DNA from: RH-AL1 sp964235705
GTDB lineage: Bacteria > Pseudomonadota > Alphaproteobacteria > Rhizobiales > Beijerinckiaceae
Length of the DNA stretch: 64,000 bases
Assembly (NCBI GenBank): GCA_964235705.1
Contig: CAXSDP010000002.1
Coordinates: 71,634 to 135,633 of the forward strand
Reading direction: 5' to 3'
In this document: piece by piece, positions 1-7,755 of the stretch
Layout of the letters: each line of letters opens with the position of its first letter
Numbering within the stretch: the stretch's first letter is position 1
Position numbers and translations under genes: made by a program
Notes under the pieces: generated by a model
The model's database searches: none
Told to the model about the DNA's origin: nothing
The model's input: only the letters and a program-made list of their open reading frames with translations

Positions 1-20
1 CGCTGTGCAGATCTTTGGAC

Positions 21-740
21 TCACTCGCTAACATGCCCTGGATCTAGGGCTAGGCGCGCCATAGTCGAAGCCGCGAGTTGTCGCGTAATCCGTCGACCGG
101 ACGCCAAAGCATCCTGGTCGACCGCAGCGACGAAGCCGCTGATCGCATCTATCGAACGTTCACAGTGGAGTGCTGTGTAGTTGACGACATCTTCATCAAT
201 GCGAATTTGCCGATCGGCGAACAGTTTGATGATGACTGACTTGATCAATTCCGCATCTGGTCGGTGAGTCTCGATGACGGTGGCCAGTCGGAGCCTTGAT
301 AGGAGATCAGGTACGGTGATGTTCGAGGCCGTAGGGAGCGACCGGGACGTCATCATGAGCCATCCATTGGTTTCACCGACCATGTTGACGAGGTGAAACA
401 ACGACGCTTGGTCGTAGGTGACTCGATCCCAATCTTCCACCAGCGCGACGACGGGGCCGTCCCATTCGCTCGATATCGCAACGTGACTGGCGGTGACGAT
501 CCGAGCGCCAGATGTCGCCGCCCAAATCGCCGCGAGGTGGCTTTTGCCCGAACCTGGGGAACCCACCAGAAGAAGAATGCGGCTTGGCCACGCCGGCCAG
601 CGGTCGACGGTGGCGTAAGCACTTTGATTGGACGGCGACACGAGGAACTCATCCCGGCCGTAGGATGGATCGCGGGCAAGGTCGAAGACAAGTTGGCGTG
701 ACGGCCCACTGGTCCGCCTTCGTCTGGCGTCGTCCTCCAT
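21..740 (-). CDS. hdaA: HdaA, DnaA-related regulator of replication initiation
   Basis: AAA+ protein of the Hda/DnaA family that, with the beta clamp, promotes hydrolysis of DnaA-ATP after initiation. About 239 residues, the usual length. Near the N-terminus RQLVFDLA resembles the clamp-binding QL-x-F-x-L motif of Hda proteins. GSPGSGKSHL is the Walker A loop and VALVEDWDRV the Walker B region; LLSRLR matches the arginine-containing sensor segment. No DnaA DNA-binding domain follows, which separates it from DnaA. The ATG at 740 shares one base with the stop of the upstream permease gene; a GTG one codon earlier (743) is the alternative start. The permease-hda pairing is common in Rhizobiales. 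Confidence 0.88.
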   Translation of the reverse strand: MEDDARRRRTSGPSRQLVFDLARDPSYGRDEFLVSPSNQSAYATVDRWPAWPSRILLLVGSPGSGKSHLAAIWAATSGARIVTASHVAISSEWDGPVVALVEDWDRVTYDQASLFHLVNMVGETNGWLMMTSRSLPTASNITVPDLLSRLRLATVIETHRPDAELIKSVIIKLFADRQIRIDEDVVNYTALHCERSIDAISGFVAAVDQDALASGRRITRQLAASTMARLALDPGHVSE

Positions 741-1945
741 CACGTTCCCGAAAGGCGGGCTGGCGGCGGGACGGGTGCCAAGGTCACCTGGGTCGTGGCG
801 ATCTCCCCGGTGTAGATCGGGCTCTCGCGATAGCGCCTCGTGGCGAAGCGGAGTAGGACGCCGATCGCGGCGGCGACTGGAACCGCGATGATGAGGCCGG
901 TGAAGCCCCCGACGCTGCTAAACCCGAACAGTGCGAAGATGATCCAGATGGGATGCAGGCCAACCTTGTCACCAACCAGCTTCGGCGACAGGACGTTACC
1001 CTCGAGGAACTGGCCGACCAGCACCACGGCGAGTGCGAAGGCCGGCAGGTGCCAACTCGGCCATCCCTGGACCACAGCGACCAGCGAGGAGAGGACCAGG
1101 ACAACGAGGGAGCCGACGTAGGGCACGAAGCTGAGCACACCACCGATGATGCCGATCAGCAGGCCGAAGTTCAGGCCGATTAGGGTGAGGCCGATCCCGT
1201 ACCAAACCGCGAGGAACAGGCAGACCAGCGACTGGCCGCGCATGAAGCCGGCGAGGGCGAGATCGATGTCATGGGCGATGGCGCGAACCGTGTCGCGGTT
1301 GCGCGGCGGCACCAGACCATCGATCATCGCGATCATCTTGGGCCAGTCGAGCAGCATGTAAAAGCCGACGACCGGAGTGATGATCAGCAACGAGAACAAA
1401 TCGAGCAGCGCGGCACCGCGTGACAGAAGGCTGTTGGCGAAGGTCGCCATCCAGGCCACGCCTTTGTTGGTGATGTCGGTGGTGTAGCCCTTCAAGTCGG
1501 AGATGCTGCCGCCGTTCAATCCGAGTTTGGCGAGCAGGACGCTGCTCCGCCCTTGCGAGAATTGCGCGGCCAAGGATGCCACGAGGTCCTGCGCCCTGTC
1601 GACGAGTTGCGGAAGCGCCTTGATGAACTCGCTGATCTGCCGCACCACCATCGGCGCGAAGACGGTCAGCACCACCACCACCGTGACGATCGCCACCGCC
1701 AGGATGACCGACACCGCGCTGGCGCGCTTCAATCCAACCTTCTCCAGCTTGCTGGTGAAAGGGTCCAGCAGGTAGCTCACGACGATCGCCATCACGAACG
1801 GCAACAGCACCGCCTCGAACAACCAGAGAAGGAAGAAGAGGATGGCACCGGCGGCGGCCCAAAAGCCAACCTTCCACCCGATGCCGAGTCGTCTTGGCAC
1901 GATGCGTCGCCCCGTCGCTCGGCGCGCCGCGACCGTGCGGCGCAT
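740..1945 (-). CDS. AI-2E family transporter (PerM-like permease)
   Basis: Integral inner-membrane protein of about 401 residues in the AI-2E transporter (PerM/YdiK) family, whose substrates are mostly unknown. A basic N-terminus rich in Arg precedes a first hydrophobic helix (WAAAGAILFFLLWLFEAVLL). Further membrane segments follow, with the family glycine-rich helices around GLLIGIIGGVLSFVPYVGSL and the conserved tail GNVLSPKLVGDKVGLHPIW. It is translationally coupled to hdaA, overlapping its start. It is read divergently from purM across a 252-base spacer (1946-2197), which should hold both promoters. Confidence 0.88.
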   Translation of the reverse strand: MRRTVAARRATGRRIVPRRLGIGWKVGFWAAAGAILFFLLWLFEAVLLPFVMAIVVSYLLDPFTSKLEKVGLKRASAVSVILAVAIVTVVVVLTVFAPMVVRQISEFIKALPQLVDRAQDLVASLAAQFSQGRSSVLLAKLGLNGGSISDLKGYTTDITNKGVAWMATFANSLLSRGAALLDLFSLLIITPVVGFYMLLDWPKMIAMIDGLVPPRNRDTVRAIAHDIDLALAGFMRGQSLVCLFLAVWYGIGLTLIGLNFGLLIGIIGGVLSFVPYVGSLVVLVLSSLVAVVQGWPSWHLPAFALAVVLVGQFLEGNVLSPKLVGDKVGLHPIWIIFALFGFSSVGGFTGLIIAVPVAAAIGVLLRFATRRYRESPIYTGEIATTQVTLAPVPPPARLSGT

Positions 1946-2125
1946 CCGTGAGATAGGCGGCCTCGGCCGGCACCGTCAATGGTGGGCGCCGTCGCAAGGT
2001 GCGGAAGATCGATCACGCTTGATCCCGTAACGGCTTGCCGACCCCTGCCCGCGATGGCAAAGTACTCGACGTGGCGACCGGGGCGCCTCGACCGGCCTGC
2101 GCGCGCCCATGCCCGAACCGCCTTC

Positions 2126-2153
2126 ACGCGCCGCCCATTACGCGCCGCCCATT
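2126..2153. repeat. Two tandem 14-bp units in the perM-purM spacer
   Basis: ACGCGCCGCCCATT occurs twice back to back (2126-2139 and 2140-2153), about 45 bases before purM in the divergent promoter region. It belongs with the other short-period arrays in this window. No clear operator or riboswitch was recognised in the remaining spacer. Confidence 0.7.
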
Positions 2154-2197
2154 CGCGCGCGCCACCCTGCTCCGCATCAACCCGGTCGGAAACGAAC

Positions 2198-3262
2198 ATG
2201 AGCCGAACCACGCCAATCGGCTTGACCTACGCTGACGCGGGCGTCGACATCGATGCCGGCAACGCCCTGGTCGAGCGCATCAAGCCGCTGGTCCGCGCCA
2301 CGCGCCGCCCCGGGGCGGACGCCGAGATCGGCGGCTTCGGCGGCTTGTTCGACCTGAAGGCCGCCGGATTCAAGGACCCGATCCTCGTCGCCGCCAACGA
2401 CGGCGTCGGCTCCAAGGTGAGGATCGCGATCGAGACCGGGCGCCACGCCACGATCGGCGTCGACCTCGTGGCCATGTGCGTCAACGACCTCGTGGTCCAG
2501 GGCGCCGAACCCCTGTTCTTCCTCGACTACTTCGCTACCGGGCGTCTGGAGCCGATCGTCGGGGCCGCCGTCGTCGCCGGTATCGCCGCCGGCTGTCGCG
2601 AGGCGGGTGCCGCGCTGATCGGGGGCGAGACGGCCGAGATGCCCGGCCTCTACGCCGGGCGCGACTACGACCTCGCGGGTTTCGCCGTCGGCGCGGCGGA
2701 ACGTGGCACGCTGCTGCCGCGCCCCGACGTCGGTCCCGGCGATGTCCTCCTCGGGTTGCCCTCCTCAGGCGTGCATTCGAACGGCTTCTCCCTCGTGCGT
2801 CGCATCGTTGCGGATGCCGGCCTCGCCTGGACCGATGCCGCGCCGTTCGAGGAAGGCCGCGACCTCGCCGACGCGTTGCTGACGCCGACGCGCATCTACG
2901 TCAAAAGCGTGCTGGCCGCCCTTGAGCGGCCGGGGATCAAAGCCCTGGCCCACATCACCGGCGGCGGCTTCCCCGACAACATTCCCCGCGTCCTGCCGGA
3001 GGGATGCGCCGCCGCCATCGACCTCGGCGCGATCGCGGTGCCGCCGGTGTTCGGCTGGCTGGCCCGGACCGGCCGCGTCGCCGAGGCTGAGATGCTCAGG
3101 ACGTTCAATTGCGGGATCGGCATGGTGGTGGTCGCCGCCGCCGACAAGGCGGCTGACGTCACCGCCACGCTGAAAGCCTCGGGCGAGGCGCCGATCAGGC
3201 TCGGACGGTTGATCGAGGCGCGGGATCGTCGCGTGGTCATGGAAGGCGCGTTGCGGCTTTGA
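2198..3262 (+). CDS. purM: Phosphoribosylformylglycinamidine cyclo-ligase (AIR synthase)
   Basis: Converts FGAM plus ATP to aminoimidazole ribonucleotide, the fifth step of de novo purine synthesis. The 354-residue product starts MSRTTPIGLTYADAGVDIDA, the classical AIR synthetase start; earlier in-frame starts would add an unrelated Arg-rich leader. NDGVGSK is the phosphate-binding stretch and LIGGETAEMPGLY the family signature. HITGGGFPDNIPRV follows in the C-terminal domain. The stop overlaps the TTG start of purN (TTGA), so the two are translationally coupled. Confidence 0.96.
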   Translation: MSRTTPIGLTYADAGVDIDAGNALVERIKPLVRATRRPGADAEIGGFGGLFDLKAAGFKDPILVAANDGVGSKVRIAIETGRHATIGVDLVAMCVNDLVVQGAEPLFFLDYFATGRLEPIVGAAVVAGIAAGCREAGAALIGGETAEMPGLYAGRDYDLAGFAVGAAERGTLLPRPDVGPGDVLLGLPSSGVHSNGFSLVRRIVADAGLAWTDAAPFEEGRDLADALLTPTRIYVKSVLAALERPGIKALAHITGGGFPDNIPRVLPEGCAAAIDLGAIAVPPVFGWLARTGRVAEAEMLRTFNCGIGMVVVAAADKAADVTATLKASGEAPIRLGRLIEARDRRVVMEGALRL

Positions 3263-3909
3263 GCCGGACCCGCACGGCGATCCTGATCTCCGGCCGGGGC
3301 TCCAACATGGAGGCGTTGATCGCCGCCGCGCGCGATCCGGACTATCCCGCCGAGATCGCCCTGGTGCTGTCCAACCGCCCCGACGCGGCCGGCCTCGTCA
3401 CGGCGCGGACGGCCGGCATCGCGGTGGCCGCCGTCGATCACAAGATCTACGCCGGCCGCGAAGAGTTCGAGCGCTCCATGCAGGCGATGCTGGAAATCCA
3501 TCGCATCGAGCTGATTTGCATGGCCGGCTTCATGCGCCTCGTCACGCCTTGGTTCATCGGCCAATGGCGCGGGCGCATGCTCAACGTCCACCCGGCCCTG
3601 TTGCCGGCGTTCCGCGGACTTCGTACGCACGAGCGGGCGCTAGCGGATGGGGTCAAGATCCACGGCTGCACCGTGCATTTCGTGGTGCCGGCCATGGACG
3701 AGGGGCCGATCCTGGCGCAGGTCGCCGTGCCCGTGCTGGATACCGACACGGCGGAGAGCCTGGGGCGCCGCGTGCTCGCGCAGGAGCACCTAGTCTACCC
3801 CGCCGCGCTCGCGCGCGTGGCACGCGGCGGCCTCACGGTGCAGGGCAACCGGGTCTACGACGCCGAGCCGGCACGGGATGGGACGATCCTCGCCGTACCG
3901 CCATTGTGA
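3259..3909 (+). CDS. purN: Phosphoribosylglycinamide formyltransferase (GART)
   Basis: Transfers a formyl group from 10-formyl-THF to GAR in purine synthesis. About 216 residues, normal for PurN. ISGRGSNMEALI is the phosphate-binding start of the fold. MLNVHPALLPAF carries the catalytic Asn and His, and the Asp in DEGPILAQ completes the N-H-D triad. The start is a TTG inside the purM stop, the only start that gives the correct N-terminus (SRTRTAILISGRGSN). Its expression should depend on purM translation. Confidence 0.95.
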   Translation: MSRTRTAILISGRGSNMEALIAAARDPDYPAEIALVLSNRPDAAGLVTARTAGIAVAAVDHKIYAGREEFERSMQAMLEIHRIELICMAGFMRLVTPWFIGQWRGRMLNVHPALLPAFRGLRTHERALADGVKIHGCTVHFVVPAMDEGPILAQVAVPVLDTDTAESLGRRVLAQEHLVYPAALARVARGGLTVQGNRVYDAEPARDGTILAVPPL

Positions 3910-3917
3910 GCCTCGGC

Positions 3918-4340
3918 TCAGCCGACGATCTCGTTGCCGCAGAACCATTGCGCGATCTCGACCTGCGCGGTCTCGACGGCGTCCGAGCCGTGCGCCGAAT
4001 TCTCGCCGACCGAGAGCGCGTGCTCCTTGCGGATCGTGCCGGGCTCGGCCTTGGCCGGGTCGGTCGCACCGAGCACGTCGCGGTACGTCTTGATGGCGTT
4101 CTCGCCCTCGAGCACCTGCACGACCACGGGGCCGGCCGTCATCGTTCCCACGAGTTCGCCGAAGAAGGGCCTGGCCTTGTGGACCGCGTAGAAGGTTTCC
4201 GCCTGGGCTTGGGTCATCAGCACGCGCTTCTGGGCGACGATGCGCAGGCCGGCCTTCTCGATCAGCGCGTTCACCGCGCCGGTCAGGTTGCGGCGCGTGG
4301 CGTCGGGCTTGATGATGGAGAAGGTGCGTTCGATCGCCAT
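3918..4340 (-). CDS. ndk: Nucleoside diphosphate kinase
   Basis: Balances NTP and dNTP pools by phosphotransfer through a phospho-histidine. The product from the ATG at 4340 is 140 residues, the standard length, and opens MAIERTFSIIKPDATRRN as in other Ndk proteins. NSAHGSDAVETA contains the catalytic His (about residue 117). It converges on purN with only 8 bases between stops. In many Rhizobiales it sits close to purN and an ABC-F gene, as here. Confidence 0.96.
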   Translation of the reverse strand: MAIERTFSIIKPDATRRNLTGAVNALIEKAGLRIVAQKRVLMTQAQAETFYAVHKARPFFGELVGTMTAGPVVVQVLEGENAIKTYRDVLGATDPAKAEPGTIRKEHALSVGENSAHGSDAVETAQVEIAQWFCGNEIVG

Positions 4341-4425
4341 GGTCGCGTCAATCCTGGGATGGGTGGGGCGCCGCGCTTGTAGCCACGAGGTGCCGGCAAG
4401 GCAAGGCGGCCGGCGAACGCCACCC

Positions 4426-4821
4426 TCATCGCCGACGCAGCAGGCCGCCCGCGTAAAGGGCCCACCAGACGAACACCGGTTGGAACGCCAAACGCGGACC
4501 ATGGTACCACCAGCTGTCCGGCAGCGGGGGGACCTTCTTGCGCGCGAGCGCGTGATACACGTTGGCGGGATAGACGCCGACCGCGTAGAGCGCGAGCCCG
4601 ATCGCGGCCGCCTTGCGGGCCGCCGGGATCAACAGGCCGATGCCGCCGAGGATCTCGGCGACGCCGGTGACGACGACCACCTGACGAGGGTACGGGATGG
4701 CCGGCGGCATGATCGGCAGGAACTTGGCCGGCGCCAACACGTGAAGGACGCCGAAGGGCACGTAGGTTGCGGCACAGGCCAAACGAGCGACGCGGCGCCT
4801 ACGTTCGCTAGCGTGGCTCAT
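4426..4821 (-). CDS. DoxX-like small membrane protein
   Basis: A 131-residue hydrophobic protein with about four membrane helices. The pattern resembles the DoxX/DoxD family: an N-terminal helix ending in GVLHVLAPAKFLPIMPP, then VVVVTGVAEILGGIGLLIP, then GLALYAVGVYPANVYHALA. The Glu in GVAEILGGIGLL is typical of the family. Function is unknown; DoxX relatives are linked to redox or thiosulfate metabolism in some bacteria, but nothing here supports that role. Its start overlaps the stop of the next upstream gene by 4 bases, so they probably share a transcript. Confidence 0.75.
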   Translation of the reverse strand: MSHASERRRRVARLACAATYVPFGVLHVLAPAKFLPIMPPAIPYPRQVVVVTGVAEILGGIGLLIPAARKAAAIGLALYAVGVYPANVYHALARKKVPPLPDSWWYHGPRLAFQPVFVWWALYAGGLLRRR

Positions 4822-5165
4822 GACAAGCGTGCTGCGACGGCCTCAGCGCGTATCGCAGGTCGGCGACCCGCGAGGCTTCGCCGGTTCAACGGCACCAGCG
4901 TGTCCGGCGCCGCCACGATACCCTCGGCCACTCGCACCGCCGCGGCGAGTTGCCGATCGTCCATGTTGTGGACGGCGGGGCGCGCCACCGATCGCGTCCA
5001 CGGTGCGCCCAGCGCGGCGTCGAGGCAGACCCGCATGAAGCAGTGATCGAGATGGATCGGCCAGCGCTGAGCGGCCGCCATGTTTGGTAGGACATCGCGG
5101 GTCAGCGTTACCCAGCGCGCCACCAGCGCGGTCCGCCCGCTCCCGGCCCGTTCAGTCCTCGACAT
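4818..5165 (-). CDS. Conserved small protein of unknown function
   Basis: About 115 residues from the ATG at 5165. The core VTLTRDVLPNMAAAQRWP followed by HLDHCFMRVCLDAALG looks like a conserved, soluble, all-helical protein, but I cannot assign a family. It overlaps the DUF2188 gene upstream by 14 bases and the DoxX-like gene downstream by 4, so it is the middle gene of a three-gene operon. An earlier start at 5288 would add a 41-residue Ser/Arg/Pro-rich leader that runs opposite the DUF2188 gene and looks non-coding. Confidence 0.6.
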   Translation of the reverse strand: MSRTERAGSGRTALVARWVTLTRDVLPNMAAAQRWPIHLDHCFMRVCLDAALGAPWTRSVARPAVHNMDDRQLAAAVRVAEGIVAAPDTLVPLNRRSLAGRRPAIRAEAVAARLS

Positions 5166-5391
5166 GGGACGTGGGGCGGTCGCCACCTTCGGCGGTCTCG
5201 ACTTTCCAGCGCCCGTCCTCGTCCTGGTACTCGATGACCTCGTCGTCACCGCCGCGCTGCTGTTCCTTCGCCGCGATGGCGGCGGCATCGTGAGCGTCCT
5301 GGTGCGTGGGGAAGGTTTCGGAGAACACCCCGTCGACCTTGTAGGCCCAGCCGCCGTCGTGCTCGACGATATCGTAGGTCACATCCGTCAT
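5152..5391 (-). CDS. DUF2188-type small protein
   Basis: A 79-residue protein starting MTDVTYDIVEHDGGWAYKVD. It shows the DUF2188 pattern: an aromatic-rich beta-hairpin (HDGGWAYK), a helix with FPTHQDAHDAAAIAAKEQ and a second strand pair (VIEYQDEDGRWKVE). These proteins are short and of unknown role. First gene of a likely operon with the unknown gene and the DoxX-like gene downstream. The ATG at 5391 is preferred because the upstream in-frame sequence is a translation of the tandem repeat at 5434-5529. Confidence 0.72.
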   Translation of the reverse strand: MTDVTYDIVEHDGGWAYKVDGVFSETFPTHQDAHDAAAIAAKEQQRGGDDEVIEYQDEDGRWKVETAEGGDRPTSHVED

Positions 5392-5433
5392 CGCCGTGTT
5401 CTCCTCGTGTGCGCTGGCCCGAAGAACGGGAAA

Positions 5434-5529
5434 CGGACCTTGGCGGTTCCGACACTTGGACGGGCCGACACTTGGATGGGCGACACTTGGATGGGCTACA
5501 GAGTTGGGCGGGCGACATTTGGGTGGGCC
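5434..5529. repeat. Imperfect 15-17 bp tandem array with ACTTGG core
   Basis: After CGGACCTTGGCGGTTC (5434-5449) come five degenerate units: 5451-5466, 5467-5481, 5482-5496, 5497-5513 and 5514-5529. Their consensus is GACACTTGGATGGGC; the second and third are identical. It lies in the 446-base spacer between the DUF2188 gene (-) and the ABC-F gene (+), where I see no gene. The leading 16-mer recurs exactly inside bamE (25812-25827). Confidence 0.85.
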
Positions 5530-5837
5530 GACCATGAGGGTGTGGCTGGCGACGGCTTGCCGACGAGGACGAGGCGGCTATCGCGTTCCGCACCGCGATC
5601 GATAAGCAGGTCGCCGGCCTGGAAGCCGCACTGGCTGGCACCCCCTACGTGGAGGTGAAGGCCGCACCTGCGCGGGGAGAGCGCCGGAGGCGGTCCACCT
5701 CGGCCAGCGAGACGCTGCTGGTGAACGCCTCGACGCCCACGTCCGCTCCGCGTCGTGGCTTGAAGGCGCGGATGCCGGCCATGGCGGCGCATCGCCCCAC
5801 CCCTTGCCTTCCCATCGCGCACGCGCGAGAAACCGGC

Positions 5838-7745
5838 GTGCTCCACATCAGCGACATCACACTGCGGCTCGGACCGCGCGTCCTCTTCGATCACGCATCC
5901 GCCGCGCTGCCGGAAGGCGCGCGCATCGGCTTCGTCGGGCGCAACGGCACCGGCAAGACAACCTTGTTCAAGATGATCGCCGACGAGTTGCAGCCGGACG
6001 GCGGGTCGCTGTCGATCCCCAAGCAGCTGAAGATGGGGCGCGTCGAGCAAGAGGCGCCGGGTGGTCCCGGCTCGCTGATCGACTTCGTGCTCGCCGCCGA
6101 CGAGGAGCGGGCCCGATTGCTGGCCGAGGCGGAGACCGCCCGCGATCCCCAGCGCATCGCCGACATCCACACCCGGCTCGTCGACATCGACGCGCATTCG
6201 GCGCCCGCGCGCGCCGCGCGCATCCTGTCCGGCCTCGGCTTCGATTTCGACGCGCAAGCGCGACCCCTGTCGTCCTACTCCGGTGGGTGGCGGATGCGCG
6301 TTGCGCTCGCCGCCGTGCTGTTCGCCGAGCCCGACCTGCTGTTGCTCGACGAGCCCACCAACTACCTCGACCTCGAGGGCACGCTCTGGCTGATCGACTA
6401 CCTCCAGCGATACCCCGCCACCATCCTCGTCATCAGCCACGATCGCGACATGCTCGACGCGGTCTGCGACCACATCCTCCACCTCAACCACAGCAAGCTG
6501 ACGCTGTGGACCGGCAATTACAGCTCCTTCGAGAAGCAGCGCCGCGAAGCCCAGGCGATCGAGCAGAAGCATAAGAAGAAGCAGGACGAGCAGCGCCGCC
6601 ACATGCAGGCCTTCGTCGACCGGTTCCGGGCCTCCGCCACCAAGGCGACGCAGGCGCAAAGCCGCCTGAAGGCCCTCGCCAAGATGGAGCCGGTGACGGC
6701 GCTCGTCGACGGCGACGTGCTGCCGATCGTGCTGCCCTCGCCGGAGAAGCCGCTGAAACCGCCGATCATCGCGATGGACCACGCGAAAACCGGCTATGAC
6801 GGCCGTACGGTCTTGCGCGACCTCAACCTCGTCATCGCGGATGACGACCGTATCGGCCTGCTGGGGGCCAACGGCAACGGCAAGTCGACCTTCGCCAAGC
6901 TCGTCGCCGGACGGCTGGCGGCGACCGAGGGCAACATCCGACGCTCGCAGAAGCTCGACGTCGGCTTCTTCGCGCAGCACCAGGTCGACGACCTCGACGC
7001 GGACGCGACGCCCTACCAATGCGTGCAGCCGCTGATGAAGAACGCCAGCGAGGCGCAGGTGCGGGGCAGGTGCGCCCAGCTCGGGTTCCCCAACGTCAAG
7101 GCCGACACGAAGATCGCGATGCTGTCGGGCGGCGAGAAGGCGCGCCTGCTGATGGGGCTGTGCTCCTTCAACGGTCCGCACCTGCTCATCATGGACGAGC
7201 CGACCAACCACCTCGACATCGACTCCCGCGCCGCGCTCATCGAGGCGATCAACGCGTACAAGGGCGCGGTGATCCTGGTCAGCCACGATCGCTACCTGCT
7301 GGACGCCTGCGCCGACCGCCTGTGGCAGGTGGCCGACGGCGCCGTGACGCCGTTCGACGGCGACATGGACGACTACAAGGCGCAGGTGCTCGGCACCGAC
7401 AAGCCGAAGGCCAAGGCGGTCAAGGCCGCCCCGACCCAAGCGGCCGACGCGAACGGGGCCAAGCCGCAGCAAGCCAAGCCACAACAATCCAAGGCGCAGC
7501 AGGCCTCCAAGGCGCAGCAGGCCTTGCCGGCCAAGAAGCGCCTCGCGGCGCTCGAGGAAAGGATGGTCAAGTTCCAGGGGCTGATCGGCCGCATCGACAA
7601 GGCGCTGGCCGATCGCGACGCCTTCATCGCCCAGCCTCAAAAGGCGGCGCAGCTCGCCAAGCAGCGTGGGGACCTCGCCGAGGCGCTGACGCTGGCCGAA
7701 GAGGATTGGCTGATGGTGAGCGCGGAGCAGGACGCGGCGCAGTGA
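5838..7745 (+). CDS. ABC-F family ATPase (Uup/EttA-like)
   Basis: Soluble duplicated ATPase of the ABC-F class, which act on ribosomes rather than in transport. From the GTG at 5838 (VLHISDITLRLG) the product is 635 residues. Domain 1 has Walker A GRNGTGKTTLF, signature SYSGGWRMR and Walker B LLLLDEPTNYLDL. The inter-domain linker follows (KQRREAQAIEQKHKKK region). Domain 2 has GANGNGKSTFAK, MLSGGEKARLL and LLIMDEPTNHLDI. No membrane segments. A charged C-terminal extension holds KxQQA repeats and a coiled-coil-like end. The in-frame open stretch to 5649 is rejected because the family starts at the first strand of the ABC fold. The AsmA gene follows after 10 bases. Confidence 0.92.
   Translation: MLHISDITLRLGPRVLFDHASAALPEGARIGFVGRNGTGKTTLFKMIADELQPDGGSLSIPKQLKMGRVEQEAPGGPGSLIDFVLAADEERARLLAEAETARDPQRIADIHTRLVDIDAHSAPARAARILSGLGFDFDAQARPLSSYSGGWRMRVALAAVLFAEPDLLLLDEPTNYLDLEGTLWLIDYLQRYPATILVISHDRDMLDAVCDHILHLNHSKLTLWTGNYSSFEKQRREAQAIEQKHKKKQDEQRRHMQAFVDRFRASATKATQAQSRLKALAKMEPVTALVDGDVLPIVLPSPEKPLKPPIIAMDHAKTGYDGRTVLRDLNLVIADDDRIGLLGANGNGKSTFAKLVAGRLAATEGNIRRSQKLDVGFFAQHQVDDLDADATPYQCVQPLMKNASEAQVRGRCAQLGFPNVKADTKIAMLSGGEKARLLMGLCSFNGPHLLIMDEPTNHLDIDSRAALIEAINAYKGAVILVSHDRYLLDACADRLWQVADGAVTPFDGDMDDYKAQVLGTDKPKAKAVKAAPTQAADANGAKPQQAKPQQSKAQQASKAQQALPAKKRLAALEERMVKFQGLIGRIDKALADRDAFIAQPQKAAQLAKQRGDLAEALTLAEEDWLMVSAEQDAAQ
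7461..7523 (+). repeat. In-frame 15-bp repeats encoding KxQQA in the ABC-F tail
   Basis: Units AAGCCGCAGCAAGCC (7461-7475), AAGCCACAACAATCC (7476-7490), an 18-base variant (7491-7508) and AAGGCGCAGCAGGCC (7509-7523). They encode KPQQA, KPQQS, KAQQAS and KAQQA, a flexible Gln-rich linker between ATPase domain 2 and the C-terminal helix pair. Confidence 0.85.
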
Positions 7746-7755
7746 GCCGCGCCCG

